From positions 1 to 15,415 of the forward strand of contig CANQYH010000040.1 in the NCBI GenBank assembly GCA_947628025.1: a stretch of 15,415 nucleotides of DNA, read 5' to 3'. A program made the translations under genes and the position numbers. The notes under the pieces are model-generated. The model had not been told where the DNA came from. It searched no databases and saw only the letters and a list, made by a program, of their open reading frames with translations. Of this stretch, positions 14,756-15,415 are shown one piece after another. This DNA comes from an uncultured Lachnospiraceae bacterium (lineage in GTDB: Bacteria > Bacillota > Clostridia > Lachnospirales > Lachnospiraceae). Each line of letters begins with the position of its first letter. Position 1 is the first letter of the stretch.

Positions 14756-15415
14756 GGATCATACCCAAGAGAACAAAGGTAAGGATGGAGTTGTTTAAAG
14801 GGGTCGAAGTGATGGACGTAGTAGTAGGCTGCTGCGGCATGGGCATCTCTGCGGCTCTTCTGGTATCCAACCTTCCCGGCAAATGGATCGTGCTGGGCGT
14901 GATCTTGATGATCACGGTGGGGCTGATCGTTCCGATCGACGACGACAAGGGTTATATGCTTCTCTACAATGTGGTGAAGTATTTAGCCAGATATAAAGTA
15001 TTTTACAAAAAAGGCTATTCCCCGGCGGAATTGAAAGCCGCGCGGCAGAAACAGCAGACTTCGGAAAAGGGAACGGCCGAGGCGGAGCTGGAAGAAGAAG
15101 AGGACGACGGCGCGGAGGACGCGAAAGGGAAGAAAGGCGGAAAGAAAAAGCAGTCCGCCGCTTCCAGGAAAAAAGCGCCGTCCGAGAAGCCGGTGCGGAC
15201 GCCCCTGTTCAGCGTGGAGGACATCACGCCGTTTACGAGCATCGACGGGGAGTATATTCAGTACGGGAGCGCTTACAGCGCCGTGGTGTTGCGGATCGAA
15301 CCGGTGGAGTTCCGATTCTTCAGCGAGAGCCACCAGGATGCCACGATCGACAAATGCCTGGGCGCGATCCTGCGGACCTGTGCGCCGGACGAGTGCATCA
15401 ACATGGTGAAGCTGG
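14752..15415 (+). CDS. PrgI/VirB3-like domain fused to VirB4-type ATPase (partial, 3' end missing)
   Basis: The frame is open from the ATG at 14752 to the window edge (221 codons). Residues 1-90 look like a PrgI/VirB3-type small membrane protein: IIPKR near the start, ELFKGVEVMD (13-22), and two membrane segments at about 22-40 and 45-62. Residues about 95-150 are a highly charged linker of Glu/Asp and Lys blocks. From about 152 (LFSVEDITPF, then YGSAYSAVVLRIEPVEF) the sequence resembles the N-terminal domain of VirB4/TraE ATPases. VirB4 powers T4SS assembly and transport; VirB3 and VirB4 act together and are fused in some other systems. The Walker motifs would lie beyond the window, so the VirB4 part is inferred. 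Confidence 0.85.
   Translation, partial: MRIIPKRTKVRMELFKGVEVMDVVVGCCGMGISAALLVSNLPGKWIVLGVILMITVGLIVPIDDDKGYMLLYNVVKYLARYKVFYKKGYSPAELKAARQKQQTSEKGTAEAELEEEEDDGAEDAKGKKGGKKKQSAASRKKAPSEKPVRTPLFSVEDITPFTSIDGEYIQYGSAYSAVVLRIEPVEFRFFSESHQDATIDKCLGAILRTCAPDECINMVKL

Overview
The window looks like part of an integrative conjugative element or related type IV secretion (T4SS) locus from a GC-rich Clostridia, most likely a gut Lachnospiraceae. The clues are AGGAGG-type ribosome binding sites, high third-position GC, a Gram-positive style VirD4/TraG coupling ATPase, TrbL/VirB6 proteins resembling the CD1112-type family, and a PrgI/VirB3-like domain joined to the start of a VirB4. This assignment rests on motif recognition only. 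All supported genes are on the + strand, and the window cuts the locus at both ends.

Layout. (1) 69-2684 encodes an 871-residue soluble, helical, unrecognised protein. (2) 2791-4794 encodes a 667-residue unrecognised protein. The two appear to share an IDG[RK]S module and Arg/Ser/Asn-rich tracts, so they may be members of one family. (3) 5062-6669 is a three-gene regulatory-looking cassette: an acidic DUF1292 protein, a STAS-domain anti-sigma-factor-antagonist-like protein, and a CPBP (CAAX/Rce1-type) membrane protease. (4) 6724-15415 is the secretion core: the VirD4/TraG ATPase, a surface protein with a signal peptide, a C-terminal anchor and a duplicated beta-type domain, two tandem TrbL/VirB6 paralogues (the second with a large Ser/Gly-rich tail), and the start of a PrgI/VirB3-VirB4 fusion that runs off the right edge.

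Regulation. The two real intergenic gaps (before the 667-residue gene and before the DUF1292 gene) each carry almost the same element: two TTTGTAG direct repeats 11 bp apart, a 12-nt gap, then a TGC-TARGAT extended -10. This has the geometry of an OmpR/PhoB-family response-regulator site over a promoter lacking a good -35. It suggests that the 667-residue protein and the downstream cassette plus secretion operon are switched on together.

Most notable. (a) The paired regulatory element. (b) A short motif, R[ST]RSNS[LF]T, near the C-terminus of both the 667-residue protein and the second TrbL, with a weaker relative in the 871-residue protein. It could be a sorting, phosphorylation or docking signal linking unknown proteins to the channel. 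(c) The two unknown proteins as candidate T4SS substrates or accessory factors. (d) The decorated second TrbL. These functional readings are inference; no relaxase, integrase, origin of transfer or attachment site is visible here.
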